From the NCBI RefSeq assembly GCF_006151805.1, contig NZ_VDDA01000001.1:124001-188000 (forward strand): DNA of 64,000 nt, read 5' to 3'. A model generated the notes under the pieces. That model searched no databases and was not told the origin of the DNA. It was given only the letters and a program-made list of their open reading frames with translations. Made by a program: the position numbers and the translations under genes. Positions 36,137 through 45,179 of the stretch are shown here, one piece after another. This stretch comes from Methylobacterium terricola. Its GTDB lineage: Bacteria; Pseudomonadota; Alphaproteobacteria; Rhizobiales; Beijerinckiaceae. The stretch's first letter is position 1, and each line of letters opens with the position of its first letter.

Positions 36137-38566
36137 ATGGCCCTTCTGCGGAACGCCGACCGGACCCTCGACGGGCCGTGGGAGATGATCGTCACCGGGC
36201 CGGGCGCCTGCGCCGGGCCGGCTGACCTCGATGCACTCGCCGGCTTCATCCCCGCTCCGGTGCCCGGCACCGCCGCCGGTGCCCTGCGCGCGTCAGGCCG
36301 CTGGTCGGAGGCCGCGCCGACGCCGCTCCACGGCTCCGACATCTGGTACCGCACGACGATCGCGGGTCAGGGCCGCGAGATCCTGCGCTTTGACGGGATG
36401 GCGACGCTCGGCGAGGTCTGGCTCGACGGTCGGCTCCTGCTCTCCAGCCGGTCGATGTTCCTCGCCCACGAGGTCGCGGTCGATCTCGACGGCACCCACA
36501 GCCTCGTCCTCGCGTTCCGTTCGCTCGGCCAGGATCTCGCCCGGCCGCACAAGCGGGGGCGCTGGCGGCCTCAGCTCGCCACGCCGGGCTCGCTGCGCCA
36601 CGCCCGCACGACGTTGCTCGGCTTCATGCCGGGCTGGTGCCCGAGCGTCGACGCCGTCGGCCCCTACCGCGCGGTCACCCGGCGAGGGGAGAGGGGGCGC
36701 CCCACCGACATCGACCTGCGGACATGCGTCGAGGACGGGACCGGGATCCTCACCGTCCGGCTGACGGTCCCGGATGCCGCCGATCCCCCGACCCTGCGCT
36801 GCGACGGCCGCGGCACGCCCCTGACCGAGACCGCGCCCGGCCGTTTCGAGGGCCGGCTCGCCCTTCCCGACATCGCCCTGTGGTGGCCGCACACCCTCGG
36901 CGAACCACGGCTGCACGCCGTCGCGGTGGAATCCGGGGAGCGAACGTTCGATCTCGGCCGGGTCGGCTTCCGCACGATCACCCCGCTCCGCCCCTTCGCG
37001 GAGGGCCTGAGCCTCGCGGTGAACGGCGTGCCGGTCTTCTGCCGCGGCGCCTGCTGGACGCCGGCCGACCTCGTCGGGCTGCCGGACGACCGGGAGGCTT
37101 ACGCCCCGCTCCTGCGGCTCGCCGTCGAGGCCGGCATGACCATGCTGCGGGTCGGCGGCACGATGCTCTACGAGGCGCACGCCTTCCACGACCTCTGCGA
37201 CGAGCTCGGCATCCTGGTCTGGCAGGACCTGATGCTGGCGAATTTCGATTACCCGACCGAGGATCCCGGCTTCCGGGCTGCGCTGGAGGCCGAGATCGCC
37301 CAGCTCCTCGACCGGCTCCAGGCCTCGCCCTCGCTCTGCGTCGTCGGCGGCGGCAGCGAGGTCGAGCAGCAGGCCGCGATGCTGGGCTTCCCGGAGACGG
37401 TCTGGCGCGCCGCGGCGGTGGAGGCGATGCTGCACGAGGCCGTGTCCGCGCGTCGGCCCGACCTCGTCGTGGTGCCGAACTCGCCCTCGGGCGGCGACCT
37501 GCCGTTCTCCACCAATGCCGGCGTGACTCATTATTACGGCGTCGGCGCCTATGGCCGCCCGTTCGAGGATGCCCGCCGGGCCGAGGTGCGCTTCGCCTCC
37601 GAATGCCTGGCCTTCGCCAACGTGCCGGAGCCGGTCTCCCTGGCGGAGGCCGGGCTGACCGATCCCCGTGACCCGGCCTGGGCCGGAGGCGTGCCGCGCG
37701 ACCGCGGCGCCGATTGGGATTTCGAGGACGTGCGCGATCACTACGTCGGCGCGCTCTACGGCGTCGACCCGGCGGCTTTGCGCCGCGACGATCCCGCGCG
37801 CTACCTGACCCTCGGCCGCGCCGCCGTCGCCGAGGTGATGGAAGCGACGGTTGCGGAGTGGCGCCGCCCCGCCTCGCTCACCGCCGGCGGCCTGGTCTGG
37901 CTCTGGCGCGACCTCGCGCCGGGGGCCGGCTGGGGCGTGGTCGATGTCGCCGGCCGGCCGAAATCGGCCTGGTACGCCCTCAAGCGCGCCTTCCGGCCGG
38001 TCCAGGCCGTGCTCTCGGACGAAGGGCTGAACGGTCTCCACGCCCATGTCCTGAACGAGACCGACCGGCCGCTCGACGCGACGCTGGCGCTCACCTTCAC
38101 CGCCGCCGCCGGCAAGGTCGCCGCGAAGGCGGAGCGGTCCCTGTCGCTCGGGCCCCGCGCGTCGATCAGCCTGTCCTCCGCCACCCTGCTCGGCCGGTTC
38201 TTCGATGCGACCGTCGCCTACCGGTTCGGCCCTGCGGCGCATACCCTGGCGCATCTGCGGCTGACCGGTGCCGACGGGACCGTGCTGGCCGAGGCGTTCC
38301 ACTTCCCGAGCGGTCGCGATGCGGTACCGCAGGAGATCGGCTTGTCCGCCGACCTCGTCGAGGAGGGGAGGGGGGTCGCGTTGCGGATCGCCTCGGCACG
38401 CCACGCGCTGGCCGTCCACGTCGCCCTCGAGGGCGAGGGGCGCCCGTCGGACAACTGGTTCCACCTGGCGCCGGGGGGCGAGCGCCGCCTCGCGTTGATC
38501 GGCACGCAGGGGCGGCCGACCGGCACGGTGCGGGCGGTGAACGCGAGCGAGGTGGTGCGGTTCTGA
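36137..38566 (+). CDS. Glycoside hydrolase family 2, beta-mannosidase-like
   Basis: An 809-residue GH2-type enzyme without signal peptide. An N-terminal jelly-roll (about 1-170; LDGPWEM, DIWYRTTI, LRFDGMATLGEVWLDG), an immunoglobulin-like domain, a TIM barrel (about 285-620) and C-terminal beta domains are discernible. The acid/base E408 lies in VVGGGSEVEQQ and the nucleophile E489 in VRFASECLAF, matching beta-mannosidase positions, although the canonical N-N-E of the first motif is S-E here. It follows the DUF1839 gene on the same strand with AAGGA before the ATG. A cytoplasmic sugar hydrolase in a carrier-protein operon is odd; it may act on a glycosylated intermediate. Confidence 0.75.
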   Translation: MALLRNADRTLDGPWEMIVTGPGACAGPADLDALAGFIPAPVPGTAAGALRASGRWSEAAPTPLHGSDIWYRTTIAGQGREILRFDGMATLGEVWLDGRLLLSSRSMFLAHEVAVDLDGTHSLVLAFRSLGQDLARPHKRGRWRPQLATPGSLRHARTTLLGFMPGWCPSVDAVGPYRAVTRRGERGRPTDIDLRTCVEDGTGILTVRLTVPDAADPPTLRCDGRGTPLTETAPGRFEGRLALPDIALWWPHTLGEPRLHAVAVESGERTFDLGRVGFRTITPLRPFAEGLSLAVNGVPVFCRGACWTPADLVGLPDDREAYAPLLRLAVEAGMTMLRVGGTMLYEAHAFHDLCDELGILVWQDLMLANFDYPTEDPGFRAALEAEIAQLLDRLQASPSLCVVGGGSEVEQQAAMLGFPETVWRAAAVEAMLHEAVSARRPDLVVVPNSPSGGDLPFSTNAGVTHYYGVGAYGRPFEDARRAEVRFASECLAFANVPEPVSLAEAGLTDPRDPAWAGGVPRDRGADWDFEDVRDHYVGALYGVDPAALRRDDPARYLTLGRAAVAEVMEATVAEWRRPASLTAGGLVWLWRDLAPGAGWGVVDVAGRPKSAWYALKRAFRPVQAVLSDEGLNGLHAHVLNETDRPLDATLALTFTAAAGKVAAKAERSLSLGPRASISLSSATLLGRFFDATVAYRFGPAAHTLAHLRLTGADGTVLAEAFHFPSGRDAVPQEIGLSADLVEEGRGVALRIASARHALAVHVALEGEGRPSDNWFHLAPGGERRLALIGTQGRPTGTVRAVNASEVVRF

Positions 38567-38678
38567 CGCGGGTGCGGCCCGCCCGGCGGCCTCGCCCTCC
38601 CGGGTGATGCCGAAGCCGCTGCGCGGCCCCGGACCGAGGCGATGGATGGTGGGGCTGCCGGTGTCGTCGAGCGGGCGC

Positions 38679-40475
38679 TCAGCCCCCGGCCGCCAGATAC
38701 GCCCGCCACCCGCCGAACCGCGACACGTCCTCGGCCGCCCGCACGCCCTCGGGCTCGCACAGGAACCCCTTCGGGGTCGTGCCGTCGGCGAGCCGCAGGG
38801 TGCCGATGCCGAGGGGGGCGGGGATCGCCGCGACGAAGCGGCCGAACGCCTCCGGCGACAGGGCCCAGACCTCGGTGGCGATCGCGGCCCCGCCCTCCGC
38901 CACCCGCACCAGGCCGGGGCGGCGCGGGCCTTCGCCCGGCAGGGCATAGAGCCGGTAGTCCGGCCGGGTCGCGACCGCGCGCAGGAGCTGCGCGCCGAGC
39001 GCCGTCAGCTCGCCGTTGAGGCCCAGGCCCGACAGGTGCGCACCGACCACCGCCAGCTCGACCGCATCGCCGGCCGCCCGCGCGGGTCCCGGCTCGAGCG
39101 CCGGCGGCAGCGTGGCGCCGGTCGCGCCCATCGGGACGCCGCCAGCGCGGTGGAGGGCGCCGCCGAGGGGAATCAGGGCGGCGTCGCGGCCCGCCGGCGC
39201 GATCAGCGTCACGCCGGCCGGCCCGCCATCGGCGCGCGGACGGCTCGGCACGGCGAGCGCGCAGAGATCGAGCAGGTTGACGAAGTTGGTGTAGGTGCCG
39301 AGCTCGGCATTGGGGCCGATCGGGTCGGCCTCGAGCGCCGCCAGGGTCTGCGGGCGCGGGAAGGTCGGCACGCACAGCGCGTCGATGTCGCGCCAGACCG
39401 GCTCGGTGGCACGGCGCAGCTCGGCGAGGCGGTAGCGGCCCGCGAAGGCGTCGGCGGCGGAGAAGCCGGTGGCGCGCTCGGTGATGGCGCGGGTGACCGG
39501 GTGCAGCGCCTCCGGCTGCGCGGTGATGAACGGGCGGATCGCCTCCCATCGCTCGGCCACCCACGGCCCGTCATAGAGTAGCGCGGCGGTGGCGAAGAAC
39601 GGCGCGAGATCGACCGGTATCAGCGTCGCGCCCAACGCCGCGAGATCGGCGAGCGCGGCGTCGAAGGCGGCCTCGGACAGCGTATCGCCGAAGAAGCGCC
39701 GGCTCGCCGCATCCGGCACGCCGATCCGCCGTGGCAGCGCCCCGGGGCGCCCGAGGGGCAGGGCCCGCGAATACGGGTCGGCGGCGTCGAACCCGGCGAG
39801 CGCGGTCAGGCCGTCGAACGCATCCTCGGCGGTCAGCGCGAAGACCGAGACGCAATCGAGGGTGCGGCAGGCCGGCACGACGCCGCGGGTCGAGATGGCG
39901 CCGAGGCTGGGCTTCAATCCGACGATCGCGTTGAGCCCTGCCGGCACCCGGCCCGAGCCGGCGGTGTCGGTGCCGAGCGCCAGCGGCACCAGTCCGGCCG
40001 CGACGGCGACGGCCGAGCCCGACGACGAGCCGCCGGGGACGAGCCGCGGATCGAGGGTGTTGCGCGGCACGCCGTAGGGCGAGCGCACGCCGACGAGACC
40101 GGTGGCGAACTGGTCGAGGTTGGTCTTGCCGATGACGAGCGCCCCGGCTTGGCGCAGGCGTGCCACCACCGCGGCATCCGCCTCGGCCACCGCGGCGTAG
40201 CCGGGGCAGGCGCAGGTGGTGGGCAGGCCCGCCACGGCGATGTTGTCCTTCACGGCGACCGGGATACCGTGGAGCGGGCCCGCCGGCAGGTCTTGCGCCT
40301 CCGCCGCCACCTCGGCCTCGGGCCGCAGGGTGATGAAGAGCGCCGGATCGGCATGGGCCGCGATGCGCCGGTAGACCTCGCGCACCGCCTCGGCGGGGGT
40401 GAGGGACCCGGAGGCGTAGGCCTCGCGGTACTGGGCGACGGTCAGGGGCAAGGGGCTGAGGGGGGTGGAGGTCAC
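38679..40475 (-). CDS. atzF: Allophanate hydrolase
   Basis: A 598-residue enzyme with an N-terminal amidase-signature domain (about 1-450) and the C-terminal domain typical of AtzF (about 470-598, ending LGIGTLRLADGTTPKGFLCE). The Ser-cisSer-Lys catalytic set lies in GIPVAVKDNIAV, PGGSSSGSAVAVA and GTDTAGSGRVPA. It hydrolyses allophanate to ammonia and carbon dioxide. The GTG start at 40475 overlaps the upstream atzH stop (GTGA). Last gene of the minus-strand operon and convergent with the GH2 gene. Confidence 0.92.
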   Translation of the reverse strand: MTSTPLSPLPLTVAQYREAYASGSLTPAEAVREVYRRIAAHADPALFITLRPEAEVAAEAQDLPAGPLHGIPVAVKDNIAVAGLPTTCACPGYAAVAEADAAVVARLRQAGALVIGKTNLDQFATGLVGVRSPYGVPRNTLDPRLVPGGSSSGSAVAVAAGLVPLALGTDTAGSGRVPAGLNAIVGLKPSLGAISTRGVVPACRTLDCVSVFALTAEDAFDGLTALAGFDAADPYSRALPLGRPGALPRRIGVPDAASRRFFGDTLSEAAFDAALADLAALGATLIPVDLAPFFATAALLYDGPWVAERWEAIRPFITAQPEALHPVTRAITERATGFSAADAFAGRYRLAELRRATEPVWRDIDALCVPTFPRPQTLAALEADPIGPNAELGTYTNFVNLLDLCALAVPSRPRADGGPAGVTLIAPAGRDAALIPLGGALHRAGGVPMGATGATLPPALEPGPARAAGDAVELAVVGAHLSGLGLNGELTALGAQLLRAVATRPDYRLYALPGEGPRRPGLVRVAEGGAAIATEVWALSPEAFGRFVAAIPAPLGIGTLRLADGTTPKGFLCEPEGVRAAEDVSRFGGWRAYLAAGG

Positions 40476-40861
40476 GCCGGCACCTCGTCGATCAGGCTGA
40501 CATGCGCCGCCACCACCCGCCAGCCCTCGGGAAACCGGACCCAGGACTGCATCTGACGCCCCACCTTGCCCGGATGGGCCTCGCGCCAGAACAGCGTCGA
40601 GGCGGTGGCGAAGTCGCGCCCGAAGGTGGTGATGACGGTCTGTCCGATGCTGCGCTCGACCCCGACCGGCGAGCGCGCCCGGCGGAAGGCCCGGATCGCG
40701 TCCATGCCGTAGAGGTTCTCGGCCGTGCCGTACCGGATGGTGCGGGAATCGTCCCGGAACAGGGCCTCGAGGGTCGGCACGTCGTTGGTGACGAGGGCGG
40801 TCTCGTAAGCAGCGAAGGCCGCCTCGACCTCGGCCTTCACGTCGGGGTGGTCGATGTCCAT
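40472..40861 (-). CDS. atzH: AtzH-like protein (DUF3225, NTF2-like fold)
   Basis: A 129-residue NTF2/SnoaL-like protein: VEAAFAAYETALVTNDVPTLEALF, then RYGTAENLYGMDAIRAFRRAR and SWVRFPEGWRVVAAHVSLI. Proteins of this family lie beside atzE/atzF; AtzH of Pseudomonas sp. ADP has been described as acting on 1,3-dicarboxyurea to feed allophanate to AtzF. GGGAGGA lies 8 bases before the ATG at 40861, which is preferred over an upstream in-frame ATG. Overlaps atzF by four bases. Confidence 0.82.
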   Translation of the reverse strand: MDIDHPDVKAEVEAAFAAYETALVTNDVPTLEALFRDDSRTIRYGTAENLYGMDAIRAFRRARSPVGVERSIGQTVITTFGRDFATASTLFWREAHPGKVGRQMQSWVRFPEGWRVVAAHVSLIDEVPA

Positions 40862-41002
40862 GGGGGTGGTCCTCCCTTCCATCGATGTGGAAAGATCCAT
40901 GTCGGAAACGGAAAGTCGCGGGATCCCCTCTCCCGTGCGGGCGAGGGGTCGGGGTGAGGGTGGCGCGGTTCAGCGTGGCCGCGGTCGCACATCCGGCAGG
41001 GG

Positions 41003-42403
41003 TCACCCCGCCACCGGCGCCGCCCCCACCCCCGCCGCCTCGATCGCCCCGGCCACCCGCAGGGCCAGATCCTCCCGCCACGGCGCCGCGATCACCTGGA
41101 CGGCCAGGGGCAGCCCGCCCCCGACCCGCACCGGCACCGCGACGACCGGCAGGCCGATGAACGAGATCGGCTGGGTGAAGATCCCGATATTCGGCCGCGC
41201 CGGCACGGTGACGCCGTCGAGCTCCATCGTCGCCTGGCCGATCGTGAGCGCCCGGCAGGGCGTGCAGGGGGCGAGGATCACGTCGACCTCGTCGAACAAC
41301 GCCAGCACCCGGGCGCGATACCAGCTGCGGAAGCGCTGGGCGCGGTGGACCCAGGCGGCCGGAATCGTCGTGCCGGCGATCAGCCGGTCGCGCACCGCCG
41401 GGTCGTAGTCGCCGGGGCGCTCGCGCAGGCGGTCGAGGTGCAGGCCCGCCGCCTCGGAGGCGGTGATGACGAAGGCCGCGGCCCGCGCCCGCGCGGCTTC
41501 CGGGATCTCGATGCTGCGGGTCGCCGCCACCGCCTCGGCGGCGAGTCGCACGGCCGCGAAGCAATCGGGCTCGCCGCCGCGGGCGAAGTAGCCGCCGGCC
41601 ACCGCGATGCGCAGGCCGGAGGTGCCCTGCGCGAGCGCCGCCGTCACCGGCTCGACCGGACGCGGCGCCTGCCAGGGATCGTCGGGATCCTCGCCCTGCA
41701 TCGCGTCGTAGGCGAAGCTCAAGTCGGCGACCGAGCGGGCGAGCGGTCCGAGATGGTCGAAGCTCGCGACGAACGGGAACGAGCCGGCCCGCGACAGCCG
41801 GCCGAAGGTCGGCTTGAGCCCGAAGGTGCCGCAGAACGCCGACGGCACCCGGATCGAGCCGTTGGTGTCCGAGCCGAGGGTGAGGGGCACGAGCCCCGCC
41901 GCGACCGCCGCCCCCGAGCCGCCCGACGAGCCGCCGGTCATCCGCCCGCGGTCGTGCGGGTTGCGCGAGGGGCCGTCATGGGCGTTCTCGCCGGTGAAGT
42001 CGTAGGCGTATTCCCCCATGTTGAGGGCGCCGACGAGGATCGCGCCGGCCGCCTCCAGCCGCCGTATTAGGGCGCCGTCGCGGGCAGCCGGAGCACGGGT
42101 GCGGTTGATCTTCGAGCCGGCGCGGGTCGGGAGCCCGGCGACGTCGAACAGGTTCTTGACCGCGAAGGGCACGCCGGCGAGCGGGCCGGGCGGCTTGCCG
42201 GCGGCGCGCTCGGCGTCGAGCGCCGCGGCGCGGGCCCGGGCGCGCTCCGCCGTCACATCGGTGAAGGCGTTCACGCCCGGATCGACCGCGGCGATCCGCG
42301 CCAGGGCGGCCTCGATCGTGGCCGAGGCGGTGAGCCGGCCCGCCGCCACGGCGGCGGCGATCCCGACGGCGGTCTCCTGGTTCGTCATGCCAGACTCGCT
42401 CAT
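41003..42403 (-). CDS. atzE: AtzE-type amidase (1-carboxybiuret hydrolase subunit)
   Basis: A 466-residue amidase-signature enzyme. The catalytic Lys is in VPFAVKNLFDV and the serines in GGSSGGSGAAVA and LGSDTNGSIRVP. With AtzG it forms the heterotetramer that deaminates 1-carboxybiuret to 1,3-dicarboxyurea in s-triazine degradation. The start at 42403 overlaps the atzG stop (ATGA), matching the tight atzG-atzE pairing known from GatCAB-like complexes. A 141-bp gap separates it from atzH. No cyanuric acid hydrolase gene is present, so the physiological substrate may differ. Confidence 0.88.
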   Translation of the reverse strand: MSESGMTNQETAVGIAAAVAAGRLTASATIEAALARIAAVDPGVNAFTDVTAERARARAAALDAERAAGKPPGPLAGVPFAVKNLFDVAGLPTRAGSKINRTRAPAARDGALIRRLEAAGAILVGALNMGEYAYDFTGENAHDGPSRNPHDRGRMTGGSSGGSGAAVAAGLVPLTLGSDTNGSIRVPSAFCGTFGLKPTFGRLSRAGSFPFVASFDHLGPLARSVADLSFAYDAMQGEDPDDPWQAPRPVEPVTAALAQGTSGLRIAVAGGYFARGGEPDCFAAVRLAAEAVAATRSIEIPEAARARAAAFVITASEAAGLHLDRLRERPGDYDPAVRDRLIAGTTIPAAWVHRAQRFRSWYRARVLALFDEVDVILAPCTPCRALTIGQATMELDGVTVPARPNIGIFTQPISFIGLPVVAVPVRVGGGLPLAVQVIAAPWREDLALRVAGAIEAAGVGAAPVAG

Positions 42404-42615
42404 GCCCGGAACACCGGCGCCGGCTCGACGGTGTCGTCGAGGGGGAAATCGAGCACCAGGCGGGCGGCCGCCGCCGTCGCCTTGACGCTGGCGATCACCG
42501 TCTCGCGCCACTCGGGCGCCATCGGGATGCCGGAGAGCGGCACCATCGCGTCGACGACCGCGCCGGCGGAGTCGTCGTCGAGGGGCACGGCAGGGGAGGA
42601 GGGAGAGGTCGTCAT
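42400..42615 (-). CDS. atzG: AtzG-like small subunit (DUF4089)
   Basis: A 71-residue GatC-like helical protein with the core MVPLSGIPMAPEWRETVIAS followed by ARLVLDFPLDDTVEPAPVF. AtzG stabilises AtzE as GatC does GatA. The carboxy-terminal EPAPVFR is a family signature that threads into the amidase partner. It overlaps atzE by four bases and begins 9 bp after the ABC ATPase gene. Confidence 0.85.
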   Translation of the reverse strand: MTTSPSSPAVPLDDDSAGAVVDAMVPLSGIPMAPEWRETVIASVKATAAAARLVLDFPLDDTVEPAPVFRA

Positions 42616-42624
42616 GGTTGGCCC

Positions 42625-44286
42625 TCACACGGGTGGGCGGGGAATGGCCGCGAGCAGCGCACGGGTGTACTCGGCCTTGGGCGCCTCCAGCACCTCGGCG
42701 GTCGGCCCCTCCTCGACGATGCCGCCGGCCCGCATGACGATGACGCGGTCGCAGAGCAGGCGCACCACCTGCAGGTCGTGGCTGACGAACAGGTAGCTCA
42801 TGCCGAGCGCCTGCTTGAGGTCGGCGAGCAGGTTCAGCACCACCGCCTGCACCGAGACGTCGAGGGCCGCGGTCGGCTCGTCGAGGATGACGAGGTCGGG
42901 GCTCGGCGCGATGGCGCGGGCGATGCCGACCCGCGCCTTCTGGCCGCCGGAGAGCTGGTGCGGGAAGCGGTCGAGGAGGTCGACCGGCAGGCCGACGAGG
43001 CGGGCCAGTTCCTCGCAGCGCGCCCGGATCGCCTCACCTCCCTGCACGGTGCGGAAGCGCAGGAGCGGGTCGGCGATGGCCCGCGCCGCGGTCCAGCGCG
43101 GGTTGAGCGATTCGGTCGGATCCTGGAACACCATCTGGATCTTCGGCCGCAACGGATGGCGGGCGAAGCGCGCCGCCGGCACCCGGCCGATCTCCTCGCC
43201 GGAAAACACGATCGAGCCCTCGGTCGGGTCGAGGAGCCGCATCACCATCGTCGAGGTGGTGGACTTGCCGCAGCCCGATTCGCCGACGAGGCCGACGCTC
43301 TCGCCCCGGGCGACCGTGAAGCTCAAGGAATCGACCGCCCGGAACGGCGCCGCCGCCTTGCGCGAGAGCAGGGATTTCGCCTTCGGATAGTCCTTCACCA
43401 GCCCCGAGACCGCCAGCAGCGGCGCCCCCGCTCCTCGAGCCCGCTCCGGGGCTGCGGCCGGCGCCCCCTCGGGCAGCAAGTCGCGCAAGGTTGCGCCCGG
43501 GCGCGGGGTCGCCTGCATCAGCCGGCGGGTATAGGCGTGGGCGGGTGCCCGGAAGATCGTCGCCGCCGGCGCGGTCTCGACGACGCGGCCCTGCTCCATC
43601 ACGACGATGCGGTCGCAATAGGTCGCGGCCAGCCCGAGATCGTGGGTGATGAGCACGGTGGCCATGCCGCGCTCCCGGGTGAGGCCGGTGACGAGGTCCA
43701 TCACCGCCTTCTGGGTCGTCACGTCGAGGCCGGTCGTCGGCTCGTCGGCGATGAGGAGCTGCGGCCGGCACGCGAGCGCCAGCGCGATCACCACCCGCTG
43801 GCACATGCCGCCCGAGAGTTCGAACGGGTAGGCGTGATAGCGCTCTTCAGGCCGGGCGATCTTCACCTGCTCGAGCGCCGCGATGGCCTTGGCCTTGGCG
43901 TCGCCCGAGCCGGCCTCGGCGTGCTGGCGCAGCACGTCCTCGATCTGGTGGCCGACCTTGCGGATCGGGTTCAGGGCGGCGCGGGGATTCTGGAAGATCA
44001 TCGAGATCTCCCGCCCGCGCAGGTCGCGCATCTGGCGCTCGGTCGCGGCCCGCAGGTCGATGCCGGAGAAGCCGACCTCGCCGCCGGCGATGCGCCCGGC
44101 CCGGTCGAGGATGCGCATCACCGCGTAGGAGGTGACCGACTTGCCCGAGCCGGATTCGCCGACGATGCCGACGGTCTCGCCCTTGGCGATTGAGACGTCG
44201 ACCTGGCGCACCGCCTGCACCGTGCCGCGGCGGGTCGCGAACTCGACCGTGAGGTCGCGGATGGCGAGGAGCGGGAGCGCGGTCAC
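42625..44286 (-). CDS. Dipeptide/oligopeptide-type ABC transporter, fused DppD-DppF ATPase
   Basis: A 553-residue protein with two complete ABC ATPases in tandem. The first has Walker A GESGSGKS, FQNPRAALNP and the signature LSGGMCQR; the second, from about residue 285, has GESGCGKST, FQDPTESLNPRW, LSGGQKAR and DEPTAALDVSVQ. Each carries the oligopeptide-type C-terminal segment (one ends AYTRRLMQATP). It powers import by the two permeases encoded upstream. The GTG start at 44286 overlaps the permease stop by four bases (GTGA). Fused forms are common in Alphaproteobacteria (GsiA/DdpDF style). Confidence 0.92.
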   Translation of the reverse strand: MTALPLLAIRDLTVEFATRRGTVQAVRQVDVSIAKGETVGIVGESGSGKSVTSYAVMRILDRAGRIAGGEVGFSGIDLRAATERQMRDLRGREISMIFQNPRAALNPIRKVGHQIEDVLRQHAEAGSGDAKAKAIAALEQVKIARPEERYHAYPFELSGGMCQRVVIALALACRPQLLIADEPTTGLDVTTQKAVMDLVTGLTRERGMATVLITHDLGLAATYCDRIVVMEQGRVVETAPAATIFRAPAHAYTRRLMQATPRPGATLRDLLPEGAPAAAPERARGAGAPLLAVSGLVKDYPKAKSLLSRKAAAPFRAVDSLSFTVARGESVGLVGESGCGKSTTSTMVMRLLDPTEGSIVFSGEEIGRVPAARFARHPLRPKIQMVFQDPTESLNPRWTAARAIADPLLRFRTVQGGEAIRARCEELARLVGLPVDLLDRFPHQLSGGQKARVGIARAIAPSPDLVILDEPTAALDVSVQAVVLNLLADLKQALGMSYLFVSHDLQVVRLLCDRVIVMRAGGIVEEGPTAEVLEAPKAEYTRALLAAIPRPPV

Positions 44287-45179
44287 GTGCGCCTCTGGGG
44301 GTCGACGATGTCGCGAAGGCCGTCGCCGATGAGGTTGAAGCAGAACACCGCGAGCATCAGGGCGAGGCCCGGGAACAGCGCGATCCACCACTCGCCCGAG
44401 ACGATGAAGCCCGCGCCCTCCGCCACCATGATCCCCCATTCCGGGGTCGGCGGGCGCACGCCGAGGCCGATGAAGGAGAGCCCCGCCGCGTTGAGGATTG
44501 CGTAGCCCATGGTCAGCGACATCTGCACCATCATGATCGGCAGGATGTTCGGCAGGATCGCGGTGAGGACGATGCGCAGGTCGGTGTTGCCGGTGAGCCG
44601 CGCCGCCATCACGAAGCCGGCGTTGCGCCGCTGCGCGGCCTCGGCCCGGGCGAGGCGGGCATAGAGCGGGAAGTTGATGATGGCGGTGGCGAGCACGATG
44701 TTGCCGACGGTGTTGCCGAGCGCCGCGACGATCCCCATCGCCAGGACGAAGAGCGGGAAGGCCATGATGGTGTCGGCCAGCCGCCCGACGATCCGGTCGG
44801 TCCAGCCGCCGAAGAACCCGGCCATGATCCCGGCAAGCCCGCCGGCGACGAAGACGAGGGCCACCGAGAAGACCGCGATGGCAAGATCGAGCCTTGCCGC
44901 CACCACCACCCGCGAGAGGATGTCGCGCCCGAGCTGATCGGTGCCGAAGGGGTGGGCGAGCGTCGGGGCCTGGAGCGCCACCGCGGTATCCGAGGCGAGC
45001 GGATCGTAGGGCACCAGCGACGGACCCACCGTCGCGCAGGCGACGAGGCCGAGGAGCAGCGCGAAGGCGAAGCCCGTGACCGGGTTGCCGGCGATGACGG
45101 CGCGGGCATGCGCCAGCGTCGCCGAGACACCGGCGCGGGGCCGCTCGGCCGGGAGGGCAGGGGAGCCGGCGGCGCTCAT
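44283..45179 (-). CDS. ABC transporter permease, DppC-like
   Basis: A 298-residue inner-membrane permease with about six transmembrane segments. The N-terminal extension, the HPFGTDQLGRDILSRVVVAARLDL motif and the EAA-loop-like ARLARAEAAQRRNAGFVMAARLTG are diagnostic of DppC/OppC. The C-terminal SFIGLGVRPPTPEWGIMVAEG is also conserved. It overlaps the upstream DppB gene and the downstream ATPase gene by four bases each, so the operon is translationally coupled. Confidence 0.93.
   Translation of the reverse strand: MSAAGSPALPAERPRAGVSATLAHARAVIAGNPVTGFAFALLLGLVACATVGPSLVPYDPLASDTAVALQAPTLAHPFGTDQLGRDILSRVVVAARLDLAIAVFSVALVFVAGGLAGIMAGFFGGWTDRIVGRLADTIMAFPLFVLAMGIVAALGNTVGNIVLATAIINFPLYARLARAEAAQRRNAGFVMAARLTGNTDLRIVLTAILPNILPIMMVQMSLTMGYAILNAAGLSFIGLGVRPPTPEWGIMVAEGAGFIVSGEWWIALFPGLALMLAVFCFNLIGDGLRDIVDPQRRT

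Noticed and set aside
42625..44286. Frameshifted pair of separate ABC ATPase genes
   Set aside because: The frame is continuous through the linker and fused two-ATPase proteins are common in this transporter family.
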